A stretch of 64,000 bases of DNA from Streptomyces sp. NBC_00443 (GTDB lineage: Bacteria; Actinomycetota; Actinomycetes; Streptomycetales; Streptomycetaceae), in assembly GCF_036014175.1 (NCBI RefSeq), contig NZ_CP107917.1:2356001-2420000 (forward strand), given 5' to 3'. Position 1 is the first letter of the stretch. Each line of letters opens with the position of its first letter. The notes under the pieces were generated by a model. The model was not told where the DNA came from. It saw nothing but the letters and a program-made list of their open reading frames with translations, and ran no database searches. Both the position numbers and the translations under genes were made by a program. Shown piece by piece: positions 63,955 to 64,000 of the stretch.

Positions 63955-64000
63955 CGGATCCCGCCCCACTGACGGACTGCGTCACGCAGCCGACGACCTG

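Overview
The window is 64 kb of very GC-rich, gene-dense actinobacterial chromosome, almost certainly Streptomyces. The principal sigma factor has the alanine/lysine-rich N-terminal region of HrdB and sits beside a WhiH-type sporulation regulator. Starts are often GTG, third codon positions are nearly all G or C, and the gene order (parE, hrdB, whiH ... rnhB ... nrdJ-nrdR, lexA ... siderophore genes ... hflX, rshA, dapF, miaA, miaB ... gluR/gluK, gluA) follows, as I recall it, the SCO58xx-SCO577x core region of S. coelicolor. I see no rRNA, tRNA, insertion sequence, prophage or CRISPR array. The window is core chromosome, not an island.

Layout. 0.1-4.7 kb: a CitA/CitB-type two-component pair facing a DUF485 protein and an acetate-type sodium/solute symporter. 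4.9-11.7 kb: topoisomerase IV subunit ParE, a small zinc-ribbon protein, a secreted trypsin-like protease, hrdB and whiH, with long hairpin terminators between units. 11.9-24.2 kb: an unusual ABC ATPase-permease fusion, a Nudix protein, a frameshifted glycogen-debranching-like gene, a DUF4192 protein, a RecQ helicase fused to a phosphoribosyltransferase-like domain and two unrecognised proteins. 24.3-30.8 kb: RNase HII, a TetR/MFS efflux pair with two near-identical operators, an ADP-ribosylglycohydrolase-like protein, a histidine phosphatase, a frameshifted DUF4937-type gene and a TerD protein. 31.2-38.4 kb: DNA precursor and SOS genes (B12-dependent ribonucleotide reductase nrdJ with its repressor nrdR, lexA, a DinG-type helicase), with recognisable NrdR and LexA sites. 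38.9-44.1 kb: a compact three-gene siderophore-type cluster (acetyltransferase, IucA/IucC synthetase, diaminobutyrate-type aminotransferase). 44.5-47.2 kb: two tandem lipoprotein serine-protease paralogues, the second frameshifted. 47.3-59.5 kb: hflX, an M1 peptidase, rshA, dapF, miaA, small acidic and antitoxin-like proteins, a dioxygenase-like protein, miaB and a MazG-like protein. 59.7-64 kb: an orphan TAXI-type binding protein, the GluK/GluR two-component system and gluA, the first gene of a glutamate ABC transporter that continues beyond the window.

Themes and caveats. The window mixes global regulation (HrdB, WhiH, RshA, LexA, NrdR), DNA metabolism and tRNA modification with an uncharacterised siderophore locus. 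Three genes are interrupted by four frameshifts, and each is repaired by adding one G or C to a short G/C run. This looks more like sequence error than decay, but only reads can decide. Three gene gaps carry tandem arrays (27 or 33 bp units) that no gene explains. No wholly new system is evident. The best candidates for unexplored biology are the RecQ-phosphoribosyltransferase fusion, the ABC protein lacking canonical catalytic residues, the siderophore locus and the paired proteases with a shared novel N-terminal module.
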